64,000 bases of DNA, taken from Lindgomyces ingoldianus. Its lineage: Eukaryota; Ascomycota; Dothideomycetes; Pleosporales; Lindgomycetaceae. The notes beneath the pieces are model-generated. The model saw nothing but the letters and a program-made list of their open reading frames with translations, searched no databases and was not told where the DNA came from. Both the position numbers and the translations under genes were made by a program. Positions 45,601-57,330 of the stretch are shown in pieces. The stretch covers positions 2,383,891-2,447,890 of the forward strand of contig NW_022985164.1 in assembly GCF_010093535.1 (NCBI RefSeq). Reading direction: 5' to 3'. Position 1 is the first letter of the stretch, and every line of letters starts with the position of its first letter.

Positions 45601-48600
45601 GGTACCCTTATACTAACTGTTGCGCATTCTGCAAGTTCTTAGCAGGTTCCTAAGTGTTTTTACTAGTAGGCTACCCTTTCTATTTTACTAAAAACTCCTT
45701 CCTATTCTTATAATTACTAATAATATGCTTAACTTTGTATTCTGTTTCCTTGTCTTTTTATCTTTACATAGATAAGGGAATCTCTTTAGATACTTTTTCT
45801 AGTTTTAAAACATAAAACTATAAGTGTATCTTTATGTGTAGAGAAAGCTTAAGTCTGCAATTGTTCTGTTAGGTCTAGAGGACTTTATATAGTCCTATTC
45901 TTTTTTCTGCTAGTTTCCTTAATAGTTAGGGTATCTTAAGGTTTTTAGTGTTAAGGTACACGTAGTCTCCTAGGCAGATTTCTAGTCCTTACTGCTGTAA
46001 CTTATTTACACACTTCTCTATTATAGTTTTGCTAGTTTTAGCTTTAATTACTAACTTCTTATGTATATTTTATAGGCTTATTAGCTAATCTAAGGACTTT
46101 TATAAGTTTATAGGCTAACTTCCTTACAGTTTAAAGTAAGGGTTGTATCTAAAGTTAGCTTTATATAGGGTTTCCTTAGTTATAGCTAATTCTACATTAT
46201 TAATAGCTAGTTGCGCTATTAGGAGCTACTCTGCCTAATTGTGCTAAGTGTGTAAGACGTACTTTCTTAGATACTTTTCTACTTTAGCGTTTGCTCTTTC
46301 TGTTTAGCTGTCTGTCTGCGGATAATAGGCTGTAGATAGCCTGTGTGTTACCCCTAAGTGTTGCATAGCTGCTTTCTAGAATCTACTAGTAAATAACTTA
46401 TTTTAGTTAGAGATAATAATCTAGGGGCATTTATATACTAATATAACATTGTATTTGAATTTGTAGATAAATTTCTTAGCTGTTATTATTTTTTCTAAAG
46501 GCTAAGTATGCAGATATTTAGTAGTCTTATCTAGGGCGACTATAATTATGTTACACATTCTTTCTGTTCCTAGTTCCTTAGATAGGGGAAGTCCTGTAAT
46601 AAAGTCTATAGTAATTATTATTTATAGCAACTTTAGGGCTTTAATTAATTATAGGTATCTGTAGGTTTTATGTCTTTAAAAGTTATTTTTATTATAGATA
46701 TTATATTTTCTAAGCACCTTAGTGCATAATTACTTTACTTTTAGTATTTGTTGTAGTATAGCAGCCCTTAACTTCTTCTAAAGGGTGCCTATTCTAGGGT
46801 GCCTAAACATTAGGGATTTATAGTATTCTCTAATTAGGTTTTTCTATCCTTACTTACTAGCTATAAGCATGCTAAATTCTTTTATAAGTTAGGGTCTATT
46901 ATATATCTATCTTTTATTAGTTTTCTTAAAAAGGGCAAATTTTTTAGTTCCTTTTTTCTTTTTATTAAAGTAGTCTAGTCTTTAGCTAAGGGCGTTAGCC
47001 TGTTAGTTATGTGCTCCTAGGACGTGCTTAATAATGCAGTTAAACTATGCAAGTTTTATTACCTATCTTACATGCATTAGTAAAAGCTTTTTTACTGTTA
47101 GGAACATAACTAGGTTTGCATAATTAGTTATAATATTAAATAGTTTTGCTATTCTGTGTAATTCTGTAGCCTATACTCTAACTACATTTAATATTGCTTT
47201 AAGTTTTTTATTAAGTATGCTATAGCTAGCTTTAGGTCTAGTAAACTTAGCAGAATAATAAGCTATAGGGTGCTATTTGCTATCCTCTTGTTTCTAATAG
47301 AAGGTGGCGCTGCTAGCCCCTAAGGATGCGTTAGTGTGAATCTTAGTGTCTAGCTAGGGGTTGTACATCCTTAGTACTAGTCCTTCTATTATAGCTTTCT
47401 TTAATACTATAAACGCTTAGTTTATCTGTAAGGTCTAAACAAATTTTACTATTACTTATTTCTTTATAGTAGTGTTAGTTAAAGGGATTATAATTTTTAA
47501 GTAATTTTTAATTATTTATCTAATATAACCTAACAACCTAAGAAATCCTTTAACTTCTTTAGTTATAGTAAGTTCTAGCTATTTAAGTACCTTTTATATT
47601 TTAGCTAGGTTAATTTTTATTTCTTTACTATTAATTATAAATTCTAAGTATTTAGTCTTAGCAATGTAGAATTTGCATTTAGAGAGCTGTAGATAGAGTC
47701 TGTACTTCCTTAGCTGCTCTAGAACTTGTTGTACCTTCTGTACATAATCCTCTAAGGTATCTTTTAAGTAGATGAGGACGTTATCTAGGTATACTAAGGT
47801 AAAAACATTAAGATATAGATTAAAGGCTGTGTTAATAATTTGCTAAAATGTTACTAAAATGTTTATTAAGCTAAACAGCATTACTAACAGCTTGTAGAGT
47901 CCCTACAGGGTCCTAAACGCTGTAAGCTACTTGTCTCCCTCTTTTATTTTTATTTTGTTAAATCTGTTTTGTATGTTAAACTTTATAAAGTACCTAGTTT
48001 CTTTTAGTTAGTTTATAATGTCTTATATAATTAGTAGAGGGAATTAGTCTTAGATTATGTTCTTATTTAGGGTTTAGTAGTCCTAACAAACACAGATCTT
48101 TCCTCTCTTCTTTTTTACAAAGACTACTACTAATGCCATAAGGCTGTGGCTTTCTTAAATGTGTCCTTATGCTAACATCTAATTAACATATTCCTTTAAG
48201 GCCTTCTTCTGCGCCTTTGTTAAAGGGCAGAGCTTATAGGTTTTTAGATTATAGTCTTTTACTAAGTTAATAGCATAGTCCTATAGTTAATGTAGTAAGA
48301 GTTTTCCTAGATCTTCTAGTGTTTTTGTCAGATATGCGCACCTACTGTCAAGACAGGAGGAACGCTTGACGAAAGCTGCCACATAGTACGAGCAATAAGC
48401 TCGAACAGTATGTTGCTGCAAATTGCAGCATTTTGCAGCATGTTGCAGCAAATTGCAGCATGTTGCAGCAGTTTGCAGCAAATTGCAGCAAATTGCAGCA
48501 TTTTGCAAGCTGGTCGCGCATGGGGCAAGTGCGCGAGGGACTCGGATCGGCAAAACAAAAAGCCGAGCAACACAAGTAGAGCAGAAAAGGGATCATCCTA

Positions 48601-49960
48601 TAAACACAATCAATCAATCATCTATACATCACATCCAAACCCATCATTCATCTTAGGAAGCCTAGAAACAGTGCTTCAATCTAACAGTTTTAAATATATC
48701 TTTATAATCCTTATATTTTTAAGAGATGCTGCCTTCTTTCTAAATTTAGAAGATTTTAACTTATTTTACATTCTTATCTTTTTTAATTTCTTTATAAAGG
48801 ACTTTTTTTTAGCTTCTTTTTTATTATTCTTATAACTTAGGCTTTTAGCTTTTAGTAGAGGAACTTTTAAAGTTTCCTTTTCTTAGAGTAGTAACTACTA
48901 CCTTGTTTTGCTTGTTTATAGACTAGGTAATAATTATTATAGCATGCTAACTAGGTTATGTGTGCGTGGTTATTAGAGGTTTCTATTATTATAGTCCTCT
49001 AATTAATTGCAGGATTATATGTTCTAAGCTAGTTATAGCCTAGAATAGCATTATACTTGCCTCTTAAGAGGAGTATGTTTATAGACTTCTAGTTCTTTGT
49101 GTTTAAAGTCTTAAAGTCTTCTTTATATGTTTCTAGGTTAATCTATCCTTTACTGTACTCTATTAATAATGCATTAGTAAGAGTTACTTTAAACAGGTCT
49201 TTTTTAAATTTAATATAAAATGCCCTGTTTCTCTACCTAATCTCTGTCTATTATAGTAAAGGTGCATCTGCTATCTACTAGGGCCAGCCCTTCGCGTCCC
49301 TTATACATAAAGGTGGTAGTTAGGCTATGTTCTATTCCTTATCCTACTGCAACTATAATAGATATGTTATGTAGAACTTTTTTATTTAAAAAAGAGTAAA
49401 AATTAATATTCTAAGAGTTGTTTTTAAACTTATTTCTTTTTTTTTTATAAATCTAGTGTTCTTAATTACAGCAGTTAGCTGCTTTACACTTATAGTCCTT
49501 AACTAGGTAGTGTAAAGTTAGATAGTCTTCTTTTCTTATAGCTTTTTACTAAAAATAGTAGAACTTATAACTATCTTATTTATTACACTTTATCTATCTT
49601 TTCTGCTTATAAGAAGGGGCTGTCTAGCAGGTGTAGCAATTTGTTAGTTTGCAAGCTAAGGCTGTGTCTTGCTATAGGCAACTATTGTAGTTCTTTTTTT
49701 ATGTGGGCCACTAGCCTGCTTAATGCTTATAGTCCTAATGCTTAATACAGTATTATCATGTGCATTAGTACCACAGGTATGGACAGTTGTCTAGTCTATA
49801 CAGGGTACTGTGGGGGCTCTTTTAAGTCCACTAAGGGTATTCTCGCGTTTGTACTACCTGTACAGGGTGTTTCTTCCATTGGCAATCGTCAGTGCCATGG
49901 GTACTGCTCCCGCAGAGCACACACTAGCCATAGCTTTGCTGCATTACTAGGGCCTTTCTG
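45601..49960 (-). pseudogene. pol: Decayed pol of chromovirus 4 (PR-RT-RH-IN-chromodomain)
   Basis: On minus: protease near 49250-49330; RT with YLDN at 47780-47791 (one of the two catalytic Asp lost); RNase H near 47260-47420; integrase at about 45950-46850, where the catalytic Glu in the TERAN block survives (codon 46298-46300); GPY/F near 45880; and chromodomain at 45610-45760. It is interrupted at 48326-48686 by the decamer LTR. It is less mutated than chromoviruses 1 and 2, but every domain still carries stops. Confidence 0.9.
48326..48686 (+). mobile_element. Decamer-repeat element, copy 2 (probable solo LTR), 361 bp
   Basis: Same termini as copy 1 (TGTCAGAT...ATCTAACA), with a perfect duplication GTTTT (48321-48325, 48687-48691). 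The unique left part (both hairpins) and right part (GGTCGCGCATGGGGCAAG onward) match copy 1 closely, but the array at 48413-48507 has only about 9 units against 24. The length difference between copies is therefore almost entirely array length. Little RIP despite lying in a mutated chromovirus. Confidence 0.85.
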
Positions 49961-50589
49961 CTAATTGCTAGACTTAGGAGCAGTGTTTTAGGTTTTTCTA
50001 GTGTTAGCCTTAGAACTTTAAACCTAGTAGGTCTGCTTAAGTTTTCTAACCTTTAATTTTAGATCTTAATAAAGAACTACTATTATTTTTTATTATCTAT
50101 AATATTATACTAAACCTTAGCTATTTATTATATAATATTAAATATATAGTAATTGTTGCTAATGTTTATCTAATAAAGCATAACTATGCAGTAGCTTAGG
50201 TAATTATGTTGTAAACTGCACTTCTAGCACTTGCACTTCTAAAACTGTTAAAAGAGTTCTTTTACTAAAGTACTAAAGGTCTAGTTTTAAAAGAGAAACT
50301 GTTCTTTTTCTTTCTAAACATTTATAATATATTTTTAGATTTAAGTCTCTTCTTTGTATCCCTTAAGGATTATAAAGTCCTGCAACACTATGTCTAACCT
50401 GCTAAAATTCTAAATAGCTACTTTCTAATACACTTTAGAGTAGTTATTAAAAGAATAGTTACCTTTGCATTACTAGTAGAGTCTGTTGTCTAATTTTTCT
50501 AATATTTCCTTATTTATAAGGCTGTATTTAGCAGTAATAGTTTTTACTATTACAGTAGTATTTTTATTCTCCTCTTTTTAGAAGTCTAG

Positions 50590-51759
50590 GCAGTTTTAGT
50601 AAAAATGTTCTACTTTTTTATAGTTTAGGTAGGCCTTATTCTTTAGCTACTTTTTTTATTCTTTAGTAAAGAGCAGCTTATTATGTCCTAGAACTTAGCT
50701 TTTTCTTAAAGAAAAGCTTTATATATGCTTTATATAACTAAGGTCTATTAGTTTTTTATTATATTATAAAAGCTTTTTTTTTTTAAAATAAACTTTAGTT
50801 TTTAGGGAGTTTTTTTTTATTTCTTTTCTTTTTTACATTCTTTATAGCAGTTGTTATAGGTTGTTGCTTTTATAATGTAATTTTTAAAAGTAGTTAGCTT
50901 TTTAATATGCATAAATTTGTCTTTTATCTTCTTACTTAGCCTATTGTAAAACATGCAGCATAGGGCTTTCTAGTTACTCTATCTGCAGATAGCTAGCTGT
51001 TCTCTAAAGCAAGCTGCGTAATTTTATACTATACTGTTAGCTTATTTTATTATATTTAATTTATTAGCTGTAATCCTTTTCTTATCTAGGGTTTTATAAA
51101 TAGCTAATAAAGCTGCTTTAAAATTTTTAAGGCTACTAAACACTTCTTTTATTTTAGAGTTAAGTGTTATACTATTAGCCTTAAAGTCTATCTAGTTGTC
51201 TGCGTGTAGTTAGAACTAGATTATAAGAGGTCCTTCTAGGTGTAATCCTATCTAGGATATTATTTCTACGTTAGTCTAAAATGCTCCTTTATTGTATTAC
51301 ATATAGAGGTAGCATCTAGTAAAAAATAGTTAGAGGTCTTTTAGTAATTTTTTAAAGGGCTTTAGAAAGGCTAGTCTTAAAGTCTTTTTTACTACTATGC
51401 TTAATCTTTTAGCTGCTATATTTTAGACTTTTGCTAGCTCTACTCTTAACTTATGTATTTAGTAGGTGTAATTAGTGGCTTCCTAGAAGCTTATAGGTCT
51501 TAGGGTACTAAGGGTCCTTTAGAAATTTGTTATGCTTTAGTAAAAGTTTATAATTTCTTATTAAAAGTTTACTAATTTTTATACTTTTTTACTAATTTAC
51601 TAGAGTTTTTTAATGTCTTTTTAAATTATATTAATTTGTTTAGCTAAGATAGCTTTACTTTAACTAGGAACTTCTATAGATCCTAATAAGGCTATGTAGG
51701 CTATGTTAGAATCTGTATTATGTTATGTAGTTATACTTTTTAGAGGGGGTAGAGTTTAA
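50590..51759 (-). pseudogene. gag: Decayed gag and leader of chromovirus 4
   Basis: The zinc knuckle at 50590-50631 reads Y-LN-Y-KKVE-H-FY*N-C: two Cys are Tyr, while His and the last Cys survive. Capsid sequence runs right to about 51690, and the leader next to the 5' LTR starts TTAAACTCTACCCCC on minus. Between 49960 and 50590 lies the gag-protease linker, which is degenerate. Homologous to 2163-3560 of chromovirus 1. Confidence 0.8.
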
Positions 51760-52362
51760 TGTTATAATCCTTGCTTTATAAAAGCACTTAGGTCTTATAA
51801 TGTTCCTAAGGGGGAAGTAGGACAGAGGGGAGGGGCTAATCTAGTAGGGTGTACAGTCCTACGTACAGGCTAATAGGCTTATGGAGAGTGGAGAGAGCGA
51901 CCAGATTGTGGTTTGCCCTATGTGCGGCAGTATAGAGGCTAGGTTAAACAGTCCTATTAGACAGGATTAGAGGTATATATAGTGCAAGATATATAAATAG
52001 TATTATAGCTCTTTAGAAAGCTAAATGCTACTTAGTCTATGTAAGAAATAAACTAAACATTAAACACACTTTTTTAAAAGTTGTTTAATACAAAACTATA
52101 TACTTATACTAGGGGTGCTAAGGGAGCAGAGGGGAGCAGAGGGGAGTTTGCTAAGGAGACTCCTGCGGGCTCCCTTAGACTCCCTTAAGCTCCTTAGGTA
52201 CGCGGCCTGTCCTTTTATTAGACAAGGCATTCTTCTATTATCGCAGGCAACTGCGTCGCCTCCGCGTCCTCCGATTGGTCTATAAGCGAGCCCGGCTTTA
52301 ACTCAGCTAGATTGTGGAGCACTGCCGGTGGAGTTACGCTAGTCCATCCATAGACCGTAACA
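51760..52362 (-). repeat. 5' LTR of chromovirus 4
   Basis: 603 bp; the inward start TGTTATAATCCTTGCTTTAT is mutated, and the outward end with CCGATTGGTC, GCGAGCCCGGC and ACCGTAACA is clean. Confidence 0.93.
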
Positions 52363-52367
52363 GTTTT

Positions 52368-54954
52368 TAATAGGTGTTAATCTAGCATTTGTATAGTGCA
52401 TCCTAAGTACCTTGTGTAGCCATAGATTTTAGGAATATAGCAGCCTAAAATAATATGTCTATATTAATAACATATAAGACATTCTTATTATTAATTTATA
52501 TAATGTTAATAATAACTTTATAGTTAAAGTAAGTGTTATTTTTAATAATAAACTTAAATCTTTATAAGGCCTAGTTATATAATTAGTAGAGGTAGTAAAA
52601 CTTCTTAATCTTTTCTAGCACTATATTATTAATGTTATAGCTAGCGCTAGTTAGCATCTTCTAGAGTCTTTTTATGCAGAGGTGTCTAAATTAGCAGTAG
52701 AAGTAGTAAAGTTCTAATTTAGTAAAAAAAAACATAAATTTTTCCTTCTTAATATTAAAAAAAAGTGTTTTTATTTTTATATAATAAGTATAGTAGTTTT
52801 ATCTTTATATATAATAACATTTAAAACATTATTAAAGTATACTTTAAGTTAGGTAGCATTTACTAGTAATAGTAAAAATAGTGTTAAAGTCTTTAAGATA
52901 TAGTATATAACTAGACTAATTAAGTTCTAGATTTATATAGTACTAATTAATCTTTTTAGTGTCTAGCTTTTAAAACTAATATTTATTTAGCTACATGTTT
53001 AATTAATTTTTATATATAAGTTCTTTTATATATACGCCTTAAGTTAAAACTTACTAATAGTAAAAATCTTTACTATGCTTATATTCTATAGTTTGCCTTA
53101 GTATACTGTATACTATTAGTTATTAAGGATAAACTACTTAGCATACTTCTTAGGTTTAATGCTGTAGATGTCCTCTCCTGTTGCATAGTATAGATAGGTA
53201 GTAAAGGTAAAGTAGTTAATAGCTTTTTTAGCATCTTTACTTTTTTATTTTATTTTTTTTACATTATGTAAATTATTTTTTCTCTTAAAGTAACCTTTAA
53301 AGTTTTAGATGTATAAGGTAATAGCTTTATATAATAAAGTTTTATTATAGAAATTTTTATATAAAGTAATATACTAGTTCTTTGCTTATATATAGTTATT
53401 ATAAAAGTAGTTTAATAACTAACATTTTTTCTTATAGTAGACAAAGCACTTCTTTATCTGTGTGCAGTTATCTCTAGGTTATAGCCTAAACCTAGATAGA
53501 AATCTTCTATGTTGTTTCTTTTTACATAAAGAGAAGCTTTTTTCTTATTATATAGACTTTTATTATGCAGAGTTATATTAGTAGTCTATGTAGTATACAT
53601 TAAGCAGTTTCTAAAGGTATTAGTTTACCTTTTAGTTTATAGTAACTTAAAGTAATACCTATAAGTTACTAAATAAAGCTTTACATAAAAGCTTAATAGT
53701 AAACATAGCATGTTTTAGTTCTAGTTATCCTTAATAAGTTTATATAACAGTAGTGTGTAGTAAAATATCTTTTTAAAATTTTATTTTTAGTACTTTTTAT
53801 ATAAGTGTAAGCTTATTAATTATTATTTTAAAAACTTTATATAAACTTTTATTAAAGTTTTTTTATTAGCATTATATAAAAGTTATTATTATCTAGTCTA
53901 TCTAGTACTAGCTATAGTTTATATTAGTGTTAAAGTAACTGCTTAAAGTGCTATATAAATGCTTCTAGTTATATCTAGGGCTTCTGTTGTGCATATAGTA
54001 CATATTTACATAACCTTTTAAAATATCTAAAAAGATGTTTATATACTAAGTTTTTTAGATATCTAGCTATTAACATAGATTAATAAAAAAATTTATTTTA
54101 TTTATAAAAATGTTATATAGTTAACTTATGTAGTTATTATTTTTTTTATACTTTTTAAAATTATATAATTTTATTTGCTAGAAGTTTTTCTTTAGTAGTT
54201 TCCCTCTAAAGTAGAAGTTTATACAGGTTGTAATGTAGTATAGATTATGCAGGTAGTATTAGTAGTGCATACACTACTGTAGGCAGTAGTGTGTATAATT
54301 AAGGGTGTAGAGCAGGCGTTAGGTAGGGTAGCATGTATTATTTATATAGTAATTAGTGTAGTGCTAGCTAAGATGTAGAAGTAGGTAATACTAGTACATT
54401 TAGTGTTATTAATAGCATTATGTTTAGTCTACTTCTATGTAGAGCCTTATATAGTAATAAAGGTTATATATAAAGCTTTTTTAGTGTAATTACTTTTTCT
54501 TATACTATATTATATAGCTTCTAGGCTTAGGTACTTTTATTACTTAGCTATAGTATAATTTTTTTATCCTTTAGCACTTATATAAGCTCTCTTTTAAATG
54601 TGCAGCTAAGTGCTAAAAAATTTTATAGTGTTTACTTTTTAAAATCTTTTATATATAAACTTAAAAAAGTAGCGCCTTTTTAAGTTATTATATATAGATT
54701 AGTAATTTTATAACTTACATATAATTAAGTTTATAAGTTTATTAGAGCTTTTAAGATATTAATTTTGTTATTCTAGTACTTTAGGCTAGCTTTATTTTAT
54801 AGTGTTACTTTTAATATCTCTATATCTTTTATAAGTTATTTATATAATAAAAATTATTTCTTATTCTTTTTATTATTACATAAAGTTGTTAGTTGCTAGT
54901 AAAATTTTATTATAATAGTATAGTTAATTACTTTTTTAGTAAATTACACAAGTA
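52368..54954 (-). pseudogene. Decayed gag and pol upstream part of Copia 2
   Basis: On minus from right to left: presumptive gag (about 53300-54900); the conserved block EDIYSIKPKKYAK*FIL (about 53115-53180), matching EDIYSLEPKGYAEQFIL of Copia 1; then integrase (52368-53000) up to the chromovirus 4 insertion. No protease active site is certain. The frame continues at 44232. TAA/TAG stops occur every few codons. Confidence 0.75.
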
Positions 54955-55186
54955 CTGCTATTATCTAGCTGCTAAGTTGTGCAGCTTTAATAGCTTTAGT
55001 GTGCGCCTTACACTATCTCCTTCTTACTTTCTACAGTAGCAGAGCTTACTATATAATGTAAAGGATTAATCTGCTATTGTCTAGCTGCTAAGTTATACAG
55101 CTTTAGTAGCTTTAGTGTGTGTCTTATACTATCTTCTTCTTAGTTTGTATAGTAGTAGAGCTTACTATATAATGTAAAAAATTAAT
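54955..55186 (-). repeat. Two tandem 116-bp units in the Copia 2 leader
   Basis: Units 54955-55070 and 55071-55186 start CTGCTATTATCTAGCTGC and CTGCTATTGTCTAGCTGC and have exactly the same length. Differences are mostly RIP-type. The pair lies between the 5' LTR and gag, so it would be in the transcribed leader. Confidence 0.9.
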
Positions 55187-55194
55187 CTACTATT

Positions 55195-55318
55195 TTAAAA
55201 AATAAGTAACTAAACAAAGTACTTTATAAAGTGTAAGTGCTTTATTATTACTCTTTTTAAAAAATAAGTAATAAAATAAAGTACTTTATAAAGTATAAGT
55301 ACTTTATTATTACTTTTA
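55195..55318 (-). repeat. Two tandem 62-bp units in the Copia 2 leader
   Basis: Units of 62 bp (about 55195-55256 and 55257-55318) share AATAAGTAA and AAAGTACTTTATAAAGT; the latter is nearly self-complementary. They adjoin the 116-bp pair. Confidence 0.88.
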
Positions 55319-55353
55319 CTAATTTATAGTTAATTAAATTAACTACTAATTAG

Positions 55354-55633
55354 TGTTAAATAGGCTCTAATAGCTAGCTGCTTATAGTATAAGCACTTAA
55401 GTAGTAAAAGTAAAAGTAGTGTACAGTGTACATAGTATATAATGTAGGTAAGATAAAAGTAATATGTTTTTAGTTCTATTACTTTTGTCTTTTCTTTATA
55501 TAAAGGAAAAGAGGGATATCTAGATGTTTGTGCACAGAGGTTTGCGCACAAGCATTATGTGACATAGATACGTGGTCCTGCTTGTGCGCGATCGCTTGTA
55601 TCTAGACCGTGACGCTGCTGCTGTGTATAGACA
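55354..55633 (-). repeat. 5' LTR of Copia 2
   Basis: 280 bp. The inward start TGTTAAATAGGCTCTAATAG is mutated; the outward end with GTGCGCGATCGC and GACGCTGCTGCTGTGTATAG is clean. The antisense 70-codon frame across it is not a gene. Confidence 0.92.
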
Positions 55634-55937
55634 AGCTAGATTATTTTAGTCTTTTTATTTTTAATTATTTTAATCTTTAAAAACTATTTATACAGCTTTT
55701 AATTTTTTAGCTTATATATTTTTTTAATTATATTAATTAATTAGTAAGCTTTTAACTTATTATTATAGTAATAAATATAAAGTATATTATTTATATAAAA
55801 AAAAAGTAAGATATAGTAATTATAGATAAAAAATAAGCATAGTTTTTTTTAAATAAGATAAGCTTAAGCTTTTAGTACTATAAGATTAGCAAGTTGTGTA
55901 GTCTATATAGGGCTTATAAAAGCTTAATATATATGCT
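55634..55937 (-). pseudogene. pol: RT core of Copia 3
   Basis: On minus: LL*ALYRL (family LLKALYGL), then FFYINNI (family FFYVDDI) near 55780-55800 with both catalytic Asp read as Asn, then a degenerate stretch into the Copia 2 insertion. It continues from 63106 and into 39232. Highly AT-rich. Confidence 0.8.
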
Positions 55938-56227
55938 TGTAACGGCGCAGGCAAGACAATGGGTCCGAATGCGGTATGAATCCACTCAGAGGCATATGGG
56001 AGTGCGTGGGGACTCAGAGACCTGGGAATACTAATAACACCTATAGGCCTTGTACGTAGGATATCAGAAAACTACTAAGCTAGCTACAGGGGCAAGGTGC
56101 AACTAAATACATAAGGGAATAGGGGTAACTGCAGGGGGCTAGGTTAAGTTATAGTTAGGGCTAATATAGGGACCCTTTAGATAGGATCTAAGCAACCTAA
56201 TATAGAACAATTTATAGAATTATTACA
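55938..56227 (-). repeat. 3' LTR of Gypsy 6
   Basis: 290 bp. The outer ~100 bp (GGCGCAGGCAAGACAATGGG onward) are clean. The inner part is mutated: CTAGGTTAAGTTATAG here against CTGGGTCGAGTCATGG in the other LTR. Confidence 0.93.
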
Positions 56228-57330
56228 CTACCCCCCCTTTTATAAGCTAATAGTCCTTATCTGTAGTGTTTAAAAAGTATTTAAAAATATTTTAGAACTA
56301 ATTTAGATAGAATATAATAAGTATAACTATTTTAACTAAAATTTTTTATTACTAAGAAATAGACTAAAAACCTAATACTAATATAATGCCTCTGTTATAA
56401 TGTTTTTATTTAGTAGTAACTAGTAGTATAGTTATTATTAATATAGCAAATTTATTATTTATAGTAATAAGTGTTTGCTTACTTTACTTATATAGTTTAG
56501 TTAATTTTGTTAGTTTCTTTTTTAGCTATTATCTAAATTCTCTACTTTATAAGTATTATTATGCACCTAACATCCTATAGCTTAGTCTGCTAACTAATTA
56601 TAGCATTAAAAAAAATTACTATGCTGCTCTGCCCCCCTTCTAGAGCCTCTTTAGAGGCGTTTTAAGTTATCTGCCTTTAGGCTGCCTACGCTCTTACTTA
56701 TAGCCTTTAAGTTAAGTTTTTTTATTAGTTCTTTAAATTAAAGAAATGTAAATATTACACTTTACATAATAAAAAATATAATCTTATATAAATATAGTTT
56801 AATACTGCTAGGTTACAAGTTACTAATGTGTGTGTAGGTTTTTTTATATTGCAAGAAAAAGTTTTTAGTTTTATAAGGCTATTTTAAGCTATAAGCAGCA
56901 GCCTAAAACATAAAGAGTAAAAAAAATAAAAAAGGGGCCTTTAAGGCTATTTTAAAGTCTACTTAGAACCTAGCGTAAGTAGTGTAGGTTGTGAAGAGTT
57001 AGAAAGCTAGGCTTCCTATAGCTAGTGTTTAGGTAGCTTTATTTACTAGAATACTAAGCTGCTCTAATAAGTTTTAGCTTTAAAAGCTTTAGTGTTTAAC
57101 TTTTAAGTAAACATTATAGCGCTTTTAAGTAGCTAAAGATAAAGTAAAGAGGGTTTAAAGAAAGTCTAAAAAAAAAAGAGGAGAGGAGAAAGGAAAAAAA
57201 GAAGAGTCTAAAGGTGTCTAATAGCTTACTGTTAGACCTTCTAAGCAACATGTTTATAAAGTTATAATAATATTATATAAAAATATAATCTAACTTTTTA
57301 CTTTTATACTTTATTATTTACTAAGTAATT
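56228..57330 (-). other. 3' noncoding region of Gypsy 6
   Basis: About 1.1 kb between polypurine tract and chromodomain, AT-rich, with a purine-rich run at 57170-57215 (AAAAAAAAGAGGAGAGG). No protein was recognised in either strand. Confidence 0.6.

Larger units (their letters stand above)
44238..52362 (-). mobile_element. Chromovirus 4: full-length Ty3/Gypsy element
   Basis: 8,125 bp with two 603-bp LTRs (44238-44840, 51760-52362) and a perfect duplication GTTTT (44233-44237, 52363-52367). It is the least decayed chromovirus here and gives the uninterrupted reference for chromovirus 2. It contains one nested element, the short decamer LTR (48326-48686). Genes run on minus. It split the integrase of Copia 2. 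Confidence 0.95.
39233..55633 (-). mobile_element. Copia 2: Ty1/Copia element expanded by chromovirus 4 and pogo B2
   Basis: LTRs of 279 and 280 bp (39233-39511, 55354-55633) enclose 16.4 kb, with a perfect duplication AGCTA (39228-39232, 55634-55638). Removing pogo B2 (1,098 bp) and chromovirus 4 (8,125 bp) leaves about 7.2 kb. Genes on minus run gag, protease region, integrase, RT, RNase H. Protein order and readable blocks match Copia 1, but this element is longer because of a 1.1-kb 3' region. Confidence 0.93.

Noticed and set aside
49758..49964. 68-codon + frame
   Set aside because: Antisense across a less mutated island of chromovirus 4 upstream of the protease; no homology and no equivalent frame in chromovirus 2.
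55339..55551. 70-codon minus-strand frame
   Set aside because: Lies across the start of the Copia 2 5' LTR; the matching 3' LTR at 39233 does not support a conserved protein.
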